A stretch of DNA of 64,000 nt, taken from assembly GCA_037133755.1 (NCBI GenBank), contig JBAXNN010000001.1, positions 248,001 to 312,000 of the forward strand, in the 5' to 3' direction. Position numbers and translations under genes: made by a program. The notes beneath the pieces are model-generated. The model was not told the DNA's origin, did no database searches, and worked only from the letters and a program-made list of their open reading frames with translations. Positions 1-8,836 of the stretch are shown here, one piece after another; the first letter of the stretch is position 1; every line of letters starts with the position of its first letter. The stretch comes from F1-60-MAGs149 sp037133755. GTDB lineage: Bacteria; Actinomycetota; Thermoleophilia; Gaiellales; F1-60-MAGs149.

Positions 1-495
1 ATGGTTGTCTACGGCGTTTCGTTCGACATGGTCGGCAAGCAGCCGATCGTGCTGCTCAAGACCGTCGAGACGAATCGGTTTCTCCCCATCTGGATTGGTC
101 ACCCTGAGGCGTCGGCGATTCTCGCCAAGCTGCAGGACTCCGACACGCCGCGCCCGATGACGCACGACCTTTTCTCGACCGCCCTCGGCGAGCTCGATGC
201 CGAGGTCGTCAAGATCGAGGTCGTCGAGATGAAGGACAGCACGTTCTTCGCCAAGGTCGTGCTTCGCCGCGACGGCGCCGAGGTCTCGCTCGATGCCCGT
301 CCCAGCGATGCGATTGCCCTTGCGCTCCGTGCCAAGGCGCCGATCTTCGCGGCCGACGACGTGATCGAGGCCAGCGCCATTCGCATGGAAGAGGGCGAGG
401 AAGACGTCGCCACGGCGGAGCCCGAGCAGCTCGTTCAGGACTTCAAGCAGTTCCTCGAGGACGTGCGCCCCGAGGACTTCGGCGCCGACGGCTGA
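1..495 (+). CDS. Bifunctional nuclease family (DUF151) protein, 5' end uncertain
   Basis: About 164 residues read from the first base of the window. The start VYGVSFDMVGKQPIVLLK and the core DARPSDAIALALRAKAPIF are the hallmark of the DUF151/bifunctional nuclease family, which folds into one compact alpha-beta domain; some members have DNase and RNase activity. The family usually carries a few more residues before VYGV, so the true start may lie outside the window. The C-terminus is an acidic tail. It is cytoplasmic with no membrane segment. Its TGA stop abuts the stop of the convergent chorismate mutase gene in a TGATCA, leaving no room for a terminator. Family assignment is firm; the cellular role is unknown. 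Confidence 0.85.
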   Translation: MVVYGVSFDMVGKQPIVLLKTVETNRFLPIWIGHPEASAILAKLQDSDTPRPMTHDLFSTALGELDAEVVKIEVVEMKDSTFFAKVVLRRDGAEVSLDARPSDAIALALRAKAPIFAADDVIEASAIRMEEGEEDVATAEPEQLVQDFKQFLEDVRPEDFGADG

Positions 496-786
496 TCAGG
501 CGTCGCGGAGCCGCGCGACCTCGCGCAGCGTGGCGTCGATGATCGAGCGCCACAGGATGGCGACTTCCTCGTTCGACAGCGGGCCCTTATTGCAGCGCTG
601 GAGATACTGCTGCAGCCACTCCTCGCGCGAAGGGTCGACTGCGTCGTAGCCCTTCTCCGCCTTGTAGGCATGCAACTTGCGGACGGTCGAGATGCGCTTG
701 TTGAGCGCCTCGAGGATCGCGAGGTCCGTATCGGTGATCTGGTTGCGGAACTGCTCGACGATCGGATCGCTGGACTGGTCGCTCAC
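496..786 (-). CDS. Chorismate mutase, AroQ class (type II)
   Basis: Predicted stand-alone AroQ-type chorismate mutase of 96 residues, converting chorismate to prephenate for phenylalanine and tyrosine synthesis. The helical AroQ pattern is visible: R14, R31, K42, then D51, R54 and E55 in the VDPSREEW segment, matching the ligand-binding residues of the small all-helical enzymes. I chose the GTG at 786 because AGGAG lies 6 nt before it; an in-frame ATG 11 codons upstream has no such site. A possible -10 TATGCT lies about 30 nt upstream of the GTG, so unlike many genes here this one appears to have a short leader with a Shine-Dalgarno site. It is not fused to prephenate dehydratase or dehydrogenase. 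Confidence 0.85.
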   Translation of the reverse strand: MSDQSSDPIVEQFRNQITDTDLAILEALNKRISTVRKLHAYKAEKGYDAVDPSREEWLQQYLQRCNKGPLSNEEVAILWRSIIDATLREVARLRDA

Positions 787-832
787 GGTCGCTCCTACGC
801 GGTTGGACGCCGGGAGCATAGGAGAACCCGGG

Positions 833-1531
833 CTAGTTGGCCGCCAGCAGGAGGCCGACGACCGCGATCACGTTGTTCGCGCCGTGGATCGCCATACCCG
901 GCCAGACCGACGAAGAGCGCATCCGCACCAGACCGAGCACGAGCCCGAGGGCGAACAGCGCCGGGAACGCGTTCGGCTCGAAGTGCGCCAAGCCGAAGAC
1001 GCCGGCCGACCCGACCACGGCCGATGCCACACCGAAGCGGCCATCGAGGCGGCCGTAGAGCAGGCCGCGGAAGTACAGCTCCTCCGTCACCGCCGCGCCG
1101 ACGATGATCGTGAAGGCGCTGATGCCGAACGCGAGCCCGGTTGTCAGGGAGTTGATGTCACCGACGCTGATGCGCTGGCTCGACGAGCCGTGGAAGATCG
1201 GTTCGAGCAGCGCGGCGGCGGCCACACCGACGATCAGACCGCCCACCGCCAGCACCGCGGCACGCACGAGCGGCACGCGGCGCAGCGCCAGCACCTCGCG
1301 CGGATCGCCGAACTGGCGCGCGACGAACCAGATCGCCAGGGCGAAGATGACGTAGGCGACGACCAGCAGCACGGCCTGGGGCAGGTTCGTCAGCGTCGTA
1401 TCGCCGGGGGGCGCAGTCGAGAACGCGTTGATGATCGCAGCGCCCAAGCCGACGAAGCCGAACTGCGCCACGAGCGGCGCGGCCACCAGCAGCCAGAGCC
1501 GTAGGCCGCGAGGGCCGGCCGGGGTGCTCAT
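833..1531 (-). CDS. CPBP family intramembrane metalloprotease
   Basis: A 232-residue polytopic membrane protein of the CPBP/CAAX (Abi) protease family. The three family motifs are present and ordered: EE150-151 with R155 (EELYFRG), F179 to H183 (FGLAH), and H216 to N220 (HGANN). These supply the glutamate and histidine residues that coordinate the catalytic metal inside the membrane. About six to seven hydrophobic segments span the chain. The ATG overlaps the TGA of the upstream lipoprotein gene (ATGA), so the two are co-translated. Substrates of bacterial members are mostly unknown; no bacteriocin genes are nearby to suggest immunity. Family call is firm, function open. Confidence 0.9.
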   Translation of the reverse strand: MSTPAGPRGLRLWLLVAAPLVAQFGFVGLGAAIINAFSTAPPGDTTLTNLPQAVLLVVAYVIFALAIWFVARQFGDPREVLALRRVPLVRAAVLAVGGLIVGVAAAALLEPIFHGSSSQRISVGDINSLTTGLAFGISAFTIIVGAAVTEELYFRGLLYGRLDGRFGVASAVVGSAGVFGLAHFEPNAFPALFALGLVLGLVRMRSSSVWPGMAIHGANNVIAVVGLLLAAN

Positions 1532-2373
1532 CCGGTCGCGATCGGAGCGGCGTGGAGATCGTCGGCGAGAGCCTGCAGCGCGCCGGGTAGCGCGGCGTCG
1601 ATCGGGTAGCCGGCCTTCGGGACGGAGATCACCCGACTGTCCTTGATGGCGGGCACCGTGGCGAGCTCGGGGAACTTCTGCAGCGAGGCCAGCGTGCTGC
1701 CGCCCGGCTGGAGGGAGACCCAGGCGGTGATGCCGAGGGTTGGCAGCTGCGCGATGTCGAGCGGCTGGTCGGCCTCGAGCACGTTTTTGCCGCCGGCAGC
1801 TGCGACGTCCAGCCCGACGGCACTGGCCGGGCCGTACCCGATGAAGCCCGCACCCTCGATCAGCGTCGGCACGGGTGTCTCGGCGGCGAGTCGCTGCGCG
1901 AGCGCATCAAGGCCGCTGGTCATGCTGCGCGCAATCGTTGCGGCCTTCGCGCCCTCGCCGACGGCGATGCCGAGCTGCGTCACCGTGGTTGGTGCGGCCG
2001 TGAGCGGATCAGCGCCGTAGCGAAAGATCGGCGCGTGCGTGGCCGCCTGCAGCTGCTGCAGCGCGGCGTCGTCCATGGCGAGCGGAACGACGACGAGGCT
2101 CGTCGTCGGATCGGAGGCCTCCAGCCCGACGGTCGACTCCTTGGCCTCCACGACCAGCGTGCCAAGGCCAAGGTCGCGCAAGATCGCGGTCGCACCAGGA
2201 TCGGCCGACACAATCCGCGTCGGCGAGGACTGCAGCGTCACCGTCTGCCCCGCAGCGTCGATCGCCTGCGTCGGAAACGGGTCGACCGCACCCGTCGGCT
2301 CGCCCTTCACGCCACAGCCCGCGAGGAGGAGGGCCATCACGGCGATGGCGGCATAGAGGGCCCGGCGCGGCAC
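1528..2373 (-). CDS. Periplasmic-binding-protein-like lipoprotein (BtuF/FepB type)
   Basis: A 281-residue exported lipoprotein. The signal peptide ends in the lipobox L17-A-G-C20. The body (RIVSADPGATAILRDLGL..., later TLIEGAGFIGYGPASAVGLDVAAAGGKNV) resembles the metal-chelate/cobalamin binding-protein fold of class III ABC importers. No permease or ATPase gene is adjacent, so it may serve a distant importer or act as a sensor; the ligand is unknown. I prefer the GTG at 2373 because TACCAT sits 7 nt before it, matching the promoter geometry seen across the window. The ATG at 2382 would overlap that hexamer. It heads a two-gene unit with the CPBP protease. Confidence 0.75.
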   Translation of the reverse strand: MPRRALYAAIAVMALLLAGCGVKGEPTGAVDPFPTQAIDAAGQTVTLQSSPTRIVSADPGATAILRDLGLGTLVVEAKESTVGLEASDPTTSLVVVPLAMDDAALQQLQAATHAPIFRYGADPLTAAPTTVTQLGIAVGEGAKAATIARSMTSGLDALAQRLAAETPVPTLIEGAGFIGYGPASAVGLDVAAAGGKNVLEADQPLDIAQLPTLGITAWVSLQPGGSTLASLQKFPELATVPAIKDSRVISVPKAGYPIDAALPGALQALADDLHAAPIATG

Positions 2374-2380
2374 GTGCCCC

Positions 2381-2386
2381 ATGGTA
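2381..2386 (-). promoter_or_regulatory. -10 box TACCAT, leaderless type
   Basis: Ends 7 nt before the GTG at 2373; decides the start of the lipoprotein gene. Confidence 0.5.
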
Positions 2387-2561
2387 CCGGGGGCAGGACA
2401 GGATTCGGGGTCGCCGAAGTCGCAGGGTGGCATGGTTCGCACTCGTCTACGCATCTGGCCAGTGACCCAGCGCGCCGTTGCTGAAACGGGCACCAAACCC
2501 GGTGATAGCGTGCGAAACGTGTCCCCGCTGACCCCTCTGCACCCGCGCCAGGCGGACCCCG

Positions 2562-4640
2562 GTGTCTAAGCCCGCGCCGCGCCGCGCTCCGCGCGAGAAG
2601 CGTCCGAAGCGCCCCTTTGCCAGCACGCTCGTGGTGCTCGCCTTCGTCACCGTCATCACCGCCGGCGCGCTCCTCTACGGCGCGTCGCGCTACATCGACC
2701 ACCTGCCGACGCTCGATGCGATCAAGGCGCGCGAGATCGGCGCCAACAGCGAGGTCTACGACGCGCGCGGCGATTCGCTCGGTGTGCTCGCGAACGACGA
2801 AAACCGCCAGCCCGTCACCTCGAAGCAGATCTCGCCGTGGATGAAGAAGGGCACGGTTGCGATCGAGGATCGTCGCTTCTACGAGCACGGCGGCGTGGAT
2901 CCGCAGGGCATCGCCCGCGCGCTGGTCAAGAACGTGATGGCCGGCCACATCGTCCAGGGTGGCTCGACGCTGACGCAGCAGCTGATCTCGCAGATCTACA
3001 TCGTCAAGCAGCACACCTTCGACCGGAAGCTCCGCGAGGCGATCCTCGCCGTTCAGCTCGAGGATCGGTTCACCAAGGACGAGATCCTGACGGCGTACCT
3101 CAACACCGTCTTCTATGGCAACAACGCCTACGGCGTCGAGGCCGCGGCCCAGACGTACTTCGCCAAGTCGGCCAAGGACCTGACGCTCCCGCAGGCAGCC
3201 CTGCTCTCGGGCCTGCCGCAGTTGCCGAGCACCTACGACCCGTACCACAACCCCGAGGCCGCGCTCAAGCGCCGTGCCCAGGTGCTGAAGGCCATGCGCG
3301 AGACGGGGGATATCACCGCCGCGCAAGAGCGCAAGGCCAACGCCACCAAGCTCAACCTCAAGCGCGGGCACGTCTACGGCAAGGTCAGTGAATCGTTCTT
3401 CGTGCGCTACGTGGCCGACGAGCTGTCGAAGGATCCGGACATCGGCACGGCCGGCGTGCGCGCCGGAGGACTGCAGATCACGACCACGCTCGACCCCAAG
3501 CTGCAGGCCAAGGCGCGCGCGGCGATGCACAAGATCCTCAAGACGCCCGGCGACCCGGACGCCGCCATCGTCTCGATCCGACCGAAGACCGGACAGATCG
3601 TCGCCATGGCCTCGACGCGCTACTTCCGCAAGGACCAGTTCGACCTCGCCTCGCAGGGGCGTCGCCAGCCCGGCTCGACGTTCAAGACGATCACCCTCGC
3701 CACCGCGATCGAGCAGGGCATCGACCCGAGCGGGACGACGTACATGTCGGCGCCGTTCTCGTGGAAGCCGGACGACAATTCGCCGACCTGGAACGTCGCG
3801 ACCGCCGGTGGCGAGTACGCCGGTCCGGTCTCGCTCGAGAACGCGACGCTCGCGTCTGACAACACGGTCTACGCCCAGCTGGCGATCGACGTCGGACCGG
3901 CCAACATCGTTGACATGGCCAAGCGCCTCGGCGTGCGCACGTCCCCGCTCGAGGCGGTGCCGTCGCTCACACTCGGCGCCGACGGCGTCTCGCCGCTCGA
4001 GATGGCGACGGTGTACGCCACGCTCGCCAACGGCGGCGTCTACCACCAGCCGACGGCGATCAAGGAGGTCACCGACGCCGACGGCAACGTGCTGTTGAAG
4101 GGGCGTTCGACCGGCGTCCGCGTGATCCAGGACGGCGTGGCGGCAGAGGTCACCCGCATCCTCGGCGAGAACATGCACAGCGGTACGGGTACCGGCGCGC
4201 TGATGTCCGACGATCGACCCGAGGCGGGCAAGACAGGCACGACCGACAACCACACTGACGCATGGTTCTGCGGCTACACGCCGACGCTCGCCACGTGCGT
4301 GTGGATCGGCTACCCCGACGAGACCAAGCCGATGTACGGCGTCGAAGGCGTCGGGGCCGTCTCCGGCCCGACCCTGCCGGCCGACATCTGGCACATCTAC
4401 ATGGACGCGGCGCTCGCGGGCACGCCGCCGGTCAGCTTCGCCGCACCGAAGAAGCCGGTCGATTGGTCGCGTTTCGAGTCGCAGTTCGCCAACCGCGTGG
4501 TCTCGACCATCAGCCCGCCGGATCTGACGCTGACGATGCCGCCGCCGCAGACCGTGACCGTGACGCAGCCGCCCGTTGAGACGCAGCCCGCCCCTGCTGC
4601 GACCGCCGCGGGCGGTGCCACGACAGCGGTTGTGCCGTAA
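2562..4640 (+). CDS. Class A penicillin-binding protein (glycosyltransferase/transpeptidase)
   Basis: A 692-residue bifunctional peptidoglycan synthase. A short basic cytoplasmic tail is followed by one membrane anchor (about 21-40), then a GT51 glycosyltransferase domain (about 65-240) with E102 in EDRRFYEHGG and the GGSTLTQQL block, then a transpeptidase domain (about 300-640). The latter has all three penicillin-binding motifs: S372-T-F-K375, S432-D-N434 and K557-T-G. The tail is proline- and threonine-rich. It polymerises and crosslinks glycan strands outside the membrane. The GTG start has only a weak purine-rich site (AGGCGG). A leaderless-looking mini-ORF (2519-2569) ends across this start and could couple translation. 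Confidence 0.93.
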   Translation: MSKPAPRRAPREKRPKRPFASTLVVLAFVTVITAGALLYGASRYIDHLPTLDAIKAREIGANSEVYDARGDSLGVLANDENRQPVTSKQISPWMKKGTVAIEDRRFYEHGGVDPQGIARALVKNVMAGHIVQGGSTLTQQLISQIYIVKQHTFDRKLREAILAVQLEDRFTKDEILTAYLNTVFYGNNAYGVEAAAQTYFAKSAKDLTLPQAALLSGLPQLPSTYDPYHNPEAALKRRAQVLKAMRETGDITAAQERKANATKLNLKRGHVYGKVSESFFVRYVADELSKDPDIGTAGVRAGGLQITTTLDPKLQAKARAAMHKILKTPGDPDAAIVSIRPKTGQIVAMASTRYFRKDQFDLASQGRRQPGSTFKTITLATAIEQGIDPSGTTYMSAPFSWKPDDNSPTWNVATAGGEYAGPVSLENATLASDNTVYAQLAIDVGPANIVDMAKRLGVRTSPLEAVPSLTLGADGVSPLEMATVYATLANGGVYHQPTAIKEVTDADGNVLLKGRSTGVRVIQDGVAAEVTRILGENMHSGTGTGALMSDDRPEAGKTGTTDNHTDAWFCGYTPTLATCVWIGYPDETKPMYGVEGVGAVSGPTLPADIWHIYMDAALAGTPPVSFAAPKKPVDWSRFESQFANRVVSTISPPDLTLTMPPPQTVTVTQPPVETQPAPAATAAGGATTAVVP

Positions 4641-4657
4641 CGACACCGTTCGGCGGG

Positions 4658-4663
4658 TACACT
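4658..4663 (+). promoter_or_regulatory. -10 box TACACT, leaderless type
   Basis: Ends exactly 6 nt before the ATG at 4670. Confidence 0.55.
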
Positions 4664-4669
4664 CGGCCC

Positions 4670-5479
4670 ATGGCCGTGCACGAAGAGCAGGCTGAGGTCG
4701 CGACCGTTGAGCTGACCGGCTCGGGCGTCGACATCATCCTTCCGCCGCCCACTGCGCCGGTGCAGCGCGCCGGGCGTGGTCGGCTGCTGGTCGCCGTGCT
4801 GCTCGCCGTGGGCGCGCTCGTCGTCGCCGGCACCCAGTTGATCAGCTTTGATGGCACCAGCCTGCTCCCGACGCTCGCACCGGCTACGCGCATCCTGCCG
4901 TCGGGCGCACCGCGCCCGCAGACGCTCGCCCGCCAGGATCAGCTTGTCCTGCTCGTGCCGGTCCAGCAGTCGCGCATCACCGCGATCCTGTTCCATCCCG
5001 TCGACGGTGCCGACGCGCTGCAGCTCGACCCCGTCGGTGAGCCCGTCAATCAGGGCATCATCTCTCGCATCGTGTCGTCCTTCCAGGGAGAGAATGCGGG
5101 TGGCCCGGCCTACGAGCTCGACGGCGATCCGACGTCGGTCGATATCGGCGGCCCGATCGGTACCGACACCTACGCACCGGTAGACGGCAAGGTGCTGTCG
5201 ATCACGCCGCTGATCGTCAACGGCACGACGTATGGCGACCAGATTGCGATCGAGCCGCTCGCCAATCCCGGCGTCGTCGTGGTGGCGACCGGCATCAAGT
5301 CGGATCCTGCGCTCTCGGTCGGCTCGCCCGTCTCCACGCGCCCCGAAGCCTGGACGAAGCTCGGCCGCATCGTCGACGTGACCGGCGCGCTCGATCCGGT
5401 GCTCGCGCGCTACACCCAGGACGGCGGCAATCGCATCCACCTCGAGGTCCGACCCGCGACGTCGGTGGCGGCCTCGTGA
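4670..5479 (+). CDS. Membrane-anchored LytM/M23-like protein lacking zinc ligands
   Basis: A 269-residue protein with one membrane anchor near residues 38-58 and an extracytoplasmic C-terminal beta domain. The segment SVDIGGPIGTDTYAPVDGKV followed by GNRIHLEVRP follows the LytM/M23 peptidase pattern. However, the first zinc-binding His is replaced (Ser before VDI) and the usual HxH is RIH, so hydrolysis is unlikely. By analogy with degenerate LytM factors such as EnvC, it could regulate another wall enzyme; this is inference. It follows a class A PBP by 29 nt, has its own predicted leaderless promoter, and overlaps the next gene by 4 nt (GTGA). Confidence 0.65.
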   Translation: MAVHEEQAEVATVELTGSGVDIILPPPTAPVQRAGRGRLLVAVLLAVGALVVAGTQLISFDGTSLLPTLAPATRILPSGAPRPQTLARQDQLVLLVPVQQSRITAILFHPVDGADALQLDPVGEPVNQGIISRIVSSFQGENAGGPAYELDGDPTSVDIGGPIGTDTYAPVDGKVLSITPLIVNGTTYGDQIAIEPLANPGVVVVATGIKSDPALSVGSPVSTRPEAWTKLGRIVDVTGALDPVLARYTQDGGNRIHLEVRPATSVAAS

Positions 5480-6249
5480 GGATCCTCTTCCTGGCCGATG
5501 TCTACGGCTCGCCCGGGGTCAACGCGATCGAGGGGAATCTGCGCGCACTGCGTGCCGAGCTCGAGCTTGATTGCGTGATCGTCAACGCCGAAAACGCGGC
5601 CGACGGGGCGGGCCTGACGCCGAAGCTGGCCGAGCGTCTGCTCGCAGCCGGGGCTGACTGCCTGACGCTTGGCAATCACCTGTGGCGCCGCAAGGAGATT
5701 GGCCCGTATCTGATCGAGGCCACGCGCGTGGTACGCCCCGCCAACCTGCTCGACCGCCTACCCGGCCGTGGGCTGGCGGTGATCGAGGTGGGGGGCGTGA
5801 AGGTCGCGGTGATCAACCTGCTCGGCTCCTTCACGATGGAGCCTGCGCAGTCGATGTTCTCGGTCGTGGACCAGCTGATCGACGCCGCGCATCGCGAGAC
5901 GCCCATCGTCGTCGTCGACGTGCATGCCGAGGCGACCAGCGAGAAGGTCGCGATGGGCTGGCATCTGGCCGGCCGCGCCACCGCAGTCCTGGGCACACAC
6001 ACGCACGTGCAGACCTCCGACGCCCGCGTGCTGCCCGGCGGCACCGCCTACATCACCGACGCCGGCATGACCGGCCCGCACGACTCGGTGATCGGCGCGA
6101 AGAAGGATCTCTCGCTTCGGCGCTTCATTCTGCAGCAGCCGCAGCGCCTCGAGCCTGCCTCTGAGGACGTGCGCCTCGAGGGCGCGCTGATCACGTGTGG
6201 CGAGGACGGCCGAGCGACGGACGTCGAGCTGTTTCGCCGCGGCGTCTGA
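5476..6249 (+). CDS. ymdB: YmdB-family metallophosphoesterase
   Basis: A 257-residue cytoplasmic dimetal phosphoesterase of the YmdB/TIGR00282 family; the Bacillus YmdB hydrolyses 2',3'-cyclic nucleotides and affects biofilm and motility choice. Family blocks seen are MRILFLADVYGSPG (D8), NAENAADGAGLTP, LGNHLWRRKE, VDVHAEATSEK and LGTHTHVQTSDARVLPGGTAYITDAGMTGP. The usual Asp after GNHxW is Arg here. Length matches the family. It is translationally coupled to the LytM-like gene upstream through a GTGA overlap. The stop lies 1 nt from the convergent stop of the next gene. Confidence 0.9.
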   Translation: MRILFLADVYGSPGVNAIEGNLRALRAELELDCVIVNAENAADGAGLTPKLAERLLAAGADCLTLGNHLWRRKEIGPYLIEATRVVRPANLLDRLPGRGLAVIEVGGVKVAVINLLGSFTMEPAQSMFSVVDQLIDAAHRETPIVVVDVHAEATSEKVAMGWHLAGRATAVLGTHTHVQTSDARVLPGGTAYITDAGMTGPHDSVIGAKKDLSLRRFILQQPQRLEPASEDVRLEGALITCGEDGRATDVELFRRGV

Positions 6250-6250
6250 G

Positions 6251-8287
6251 CTAGTCGCCGGCGACGAGCTCGCGCTTGCGCGCCGGCAGGGCCGTATCGA
6301 TTGCGTTGGTCGACGACGTGCGCGGGTAGCCCACGCGCGGTGCGAGCAGTGCCATCGCGAGGAAGACCATCACCCAGGGCAGGTACAGGTACATCCAGTG
6401 CGTCAGCACCAGCTGGAAGCCGATCATCAGCGCCCCGGCAAAGGCCATCGCGCGCGTCGCATCGAGGCGGCGGGGGAAGAAGAACAGCGCGACGGCGCCG
6501 AGTACGAGCGCGGCCTTCAGCATCTTCTGGACGATCGCCAAGTTCGGGAAGCCCGGGTACTCGCCCCAATCCCAGATCGAGAACGGCGAGGGACGGTCGA
6601 GCTGCCAGCCGAAGGTGCGATCCCAGAAGGTGCGCAGTGCACCGGTGCCATCGAGGGCGATCAAGATGCCAGCGAGCACGACCGTGACGAGCACCATGCC
6701 GAGCAGCGTGCGGCCCGAGCCGGGGCCAGGACGCACCGCGGCCCACACGCGCTGACCGCGTGATTGCTGCACGGCGGGCTGGCCGTAGAGCCACTCGCCA
6801 CGGGGGCGGGGCGCGGGTCGGTCCAGGCGGAGCCAGAGCGGAAGCAGGATCAGCGGCGCGAACTTCGCCAGCGCGGCGAGCATCACGAGGGCGCCGCGCC
6901 CAATCGGTCGAGCGATCAGAGCCGCGCTCCACGCCAGGTAGGCCGCGACGATGGCGTCGTTGGAGTCGCTCATGAACGTGTACGCCGACCAGGGCACGGC
7001 GAGCCAGAACAGCGCCATCGCCGCGGCCAACTTGCGGCCGCCAAATTGCCAACCGAACACGGCGAGCCCGATCGCCGTCAGCAGGTCGAAGAGCCCACTG
7101 GTGAAGTGCGCAGCGGGGAGATCGTCCCAGCGTCCGCTCCAGCCAAGCGCCGCCGTGCCGGGCACGTACGCCAGGTACATCGCGGGGCCGTAGGTGTCAC
7201 CGCGCTCGATCGCCGTCTCGCAGTGGCCGTTGGCCTGCACATAGCCGCTGTAGGTGCCGTCCGCGTAGCGGGTGCCGCAGGGTGTCTGCGTCTTGATCGG
7301 GAAGTTGCCGTAGGGCGCACGGCCGTCGAGGATGCGATCGGCACCGACGACACCTGCGTAGCCGACGTCGACGACGTTCGAGGAATACGCGTTGAAGCCC
7401 ACCCGTCCGGCAGCGAGGATCACGATCAACACGACCATGACCCAGAACGGCAGGCGCGTGGTGAACGCCGGCCGCTCCATCCGGCCAAGCCCGATCATGA
7501 TCATGCGGAACAGCAGGTAGATCAGCGGCGGGTACTGGAGCGGTACCGCCCAGAAGACGAGGCCGCGGTTGAAGCACCACAGCGAGCCCGCGAGGGAGAC
7601 GATCGCGAGCACGTCGAGCGTGCGCAGCGAACGCAGCCGCCGCCAGTCGAGCATCACGAGGACGAAGAGGACGATCAGCGTGCCGAGCGCCCACGGCTCG
7701 TTGATGAGGCGACCGAAGCCCTGGCCACCACGGGCCATCGACCAGGCGACCTGCGGCCCGACGCGGGTGTAGGTGATGGCGCCGGTCGTGTCGAGCACAC
7801 CCACCTCGGCGATCTCCGTGGCGCCGGAGTACCACTTGATCTTCCACGTACCGAGGTCGAGCGCACCGTACGAGCGCACCGGCAGCCCATGGTCCCGGTA
7901 GCGGGCAATCCAGTCTGCGGCCTTGGGATCCTTGGCCGCGATCGCCGTGGCGCGCTTCTCGTCGTATCGCTGGGCCGGCGCGACGCGGCGCGGAATCGTC
8001 ACGCTCCACACCCGCCTCTGCGGATCGAACAGCTTCACCACCGCGAGCGACTGCCCGTCGGAGGCGGCATTGAGCGAGCAGTTCCAGAAGGCGCTGTCAC
8101 TCGCGTAGATGCACGACCACTGGGCGAGCGGATTCTTGGCGACGAGCTCGCGCACGCCCTTGCCGGTTGCCGCGAGATCCTGCGCCTGCAGGCTGGAGAG
8201 CTTCGGCTGCGCGGCCGAAGCCATGCCGGGCAGACTCGCCAGGAGCAGCGCGCACGCTGCCGCGATGACGAGCCGCCGCAACGTCAT
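6251..8287 (-). CDS. Polytopic membrane protein, GT-C/GT87-like
   Basis: A 678-residue protein with a signal peptide (MTLRRLVIAAACALLLASLPGMASA), an extracytoplasmic N-terminal domain of about 150 residues, and then roughly twelve membrane segments. The membrane half (VGADRILDGRAPYGNFP, YGPAMYLAYVPG, ...ALAKFAPLILLPLWLRL) matches polyprenol-phosphate-sugar-dependent mannosyltransferases of the GT87/DUF2029 type. Such enzymes transfer sugars on the outer face of the membrane. The ATG at 8287 overlaps the TGA of the preceding gene (ATGA); a longer in-frame reading upstream is just the shadow of that gene. The soluble N-terminal domain before the membrane core is unusual. Substrate unknown. Confidence 0.7.
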   Translation of the reverse strand: MTLRRLVIAAACALLLASLPGMASAAQPKLSSLQAQDLAATGKGVRELVAKNPLAQWSCIYASDSAFWNCSLNAASDGQSLAVVKLFDPQRRVWSVTIPRRVAPAQRYDEKRATAIAAKDPKAADWIARYRDHGLPVRSYGALDLGTWKIKWYSGATEIAEVGVLDTTGAITYTRVGPQVAWSMARGGQGFGRLINEPWALGTLIVLFVLVMLDWRRLRSLRTLDVLAIVSLAGSLWCFNRGLVFWAVPLQYPPLIYLLFRMIMIGLGRMERPAFTTRLPFWVMVVLIVILAAGRVGFNAYSSNVVDVGYAGVVGADRILDGRAPYGNFPIKTQTPCGTRYADGTYSGYVQANGHCETAIERGDTYGPAMYLAYVPGTAALGWSGRWDDLPAAHFTSGLFDLLTAIGLAVFGWQFGGRKLAAAMALFWLAVPWSAYTFMSDSNDAIVAAYLAWSAALIARPIGRGALVMLAALAKFAPLILLPLWLRLDRPAPRPRGEWLYGQPAVQQSRGQRVWAAVRPGPGSGRTLLGMVLVTVVLAGILIALDGTGALRTFWDRTFGWQLDRPSPFSIWDWGEYPGFPNLAIVQKMLKAALVLGAVALFFFPRRLDATRAMAFAGALMIGFQLVLTHWMYLYLPWVMVFLAMALLAPRVGYPRTSSTNAIDTALPARKRELVAGD

Positions 8288-8820
8288 CGCAGGACGCGCA
8301 GCCCGCCGAACTTGCTCTGGTCCTCCTTGCGGGACTTGAGCCCGAACCAGATGGCGATGGCAACCAGGATGAAGCCGACGATCGGAATGATCGCGAGGGC
8401 GGCAACCACAATGCTCGCCACCGCGACGATCGCGGTCACACCCCAGCGGGTGCCACCGGCGACGACCGCGCGATCGACCATCCGCGTCGTGATCCACGCC
8501 GTGCCGGCCCCGATCGCAGCGCCGAGGACCAGTCCGATGAACGGCAGCTTGTCGCCCGCCACAATCTCGAAGGCCGCCGCGGCACCGAGGCCACTCAGCG
8601 CTATGCGGATCGGAAACGGGAGCCCGGCACGGGCTGCGGCCTCGAGTACGCCCACCACCCACGTGACGATTGCAAACGTTGACTCCGCGGCGAAGTCGAG
8701 TGCTCCCGGAGTCCAGCCGATGATCGCGGCGATGGCAAGGACGCCGAGTGGGAGGATCGCGGCGAGCCCACAGGCGACGGCGAGTCCGGCGCCCTGGCTG
8801 ACGCTGATGAGAATGTCCAT
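8284..8820 (-). CDS. DUF4126 family membrane protein
   Basis: A 178-residue membrane protein with about five hydrophobic segments, small-residue-rich, resembling DUF4126 (GAGLAVACGLAAILPLGVLAIAAI..., later VVAGGTRWGVTAIVAVASIVVAALAIIPIVGFIL). No function is known for this family. It is the first gene of a two-gene unit, overlapping the GT-C gene by 4 nt, which suggests a shared envelope role. The ATG lies exactly 6 nt after a TAGGAT -10 box, so the mRNA is predicted to be leaderless. Confidence 0.7.
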   Translation of the reverse strand: MDILISVSQGAGLAVACGLAAILPLGVLAIAAIIGWTPGALDFAAESTFAIVTWVVGVLEAAARAGLPFPIRIALSGLGAAAAFEIVAGDKLPFIGLVLGAAIGAGTAWITTRMVDRAVVAGGTRWGVTAIVAVASIVVAALAIIPIVGFILVAIAIWFGLKSRKEDQSKFGGLRVLR

Positions 8821-8826
8821 GCGCGA

Positions 8827-8832
8827 ATCCTA
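8827..8832 (-). promoter_or_regulatory. -10 box TAGGAT, leaderless type
   Basis: Ends 6 nt before the ATG at 8820. Confidence 0.55.
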
Positions 8833-8836
8833 CGGG

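Noticed and set aside
2337..4646. Long antisense open frame opposite the class A PBP gene
   Set aside because: Arg/His/Gly-rich composition typical of high-GC shadow frames; the sense strand has full family motifs.
8288..8662. In-frame 5' extension of the GT-C gene
   Set aside because: It overlaps the DUF4126 gene in another frame; the ATGA-coupled start at 8287 gives a proper signal peptide.
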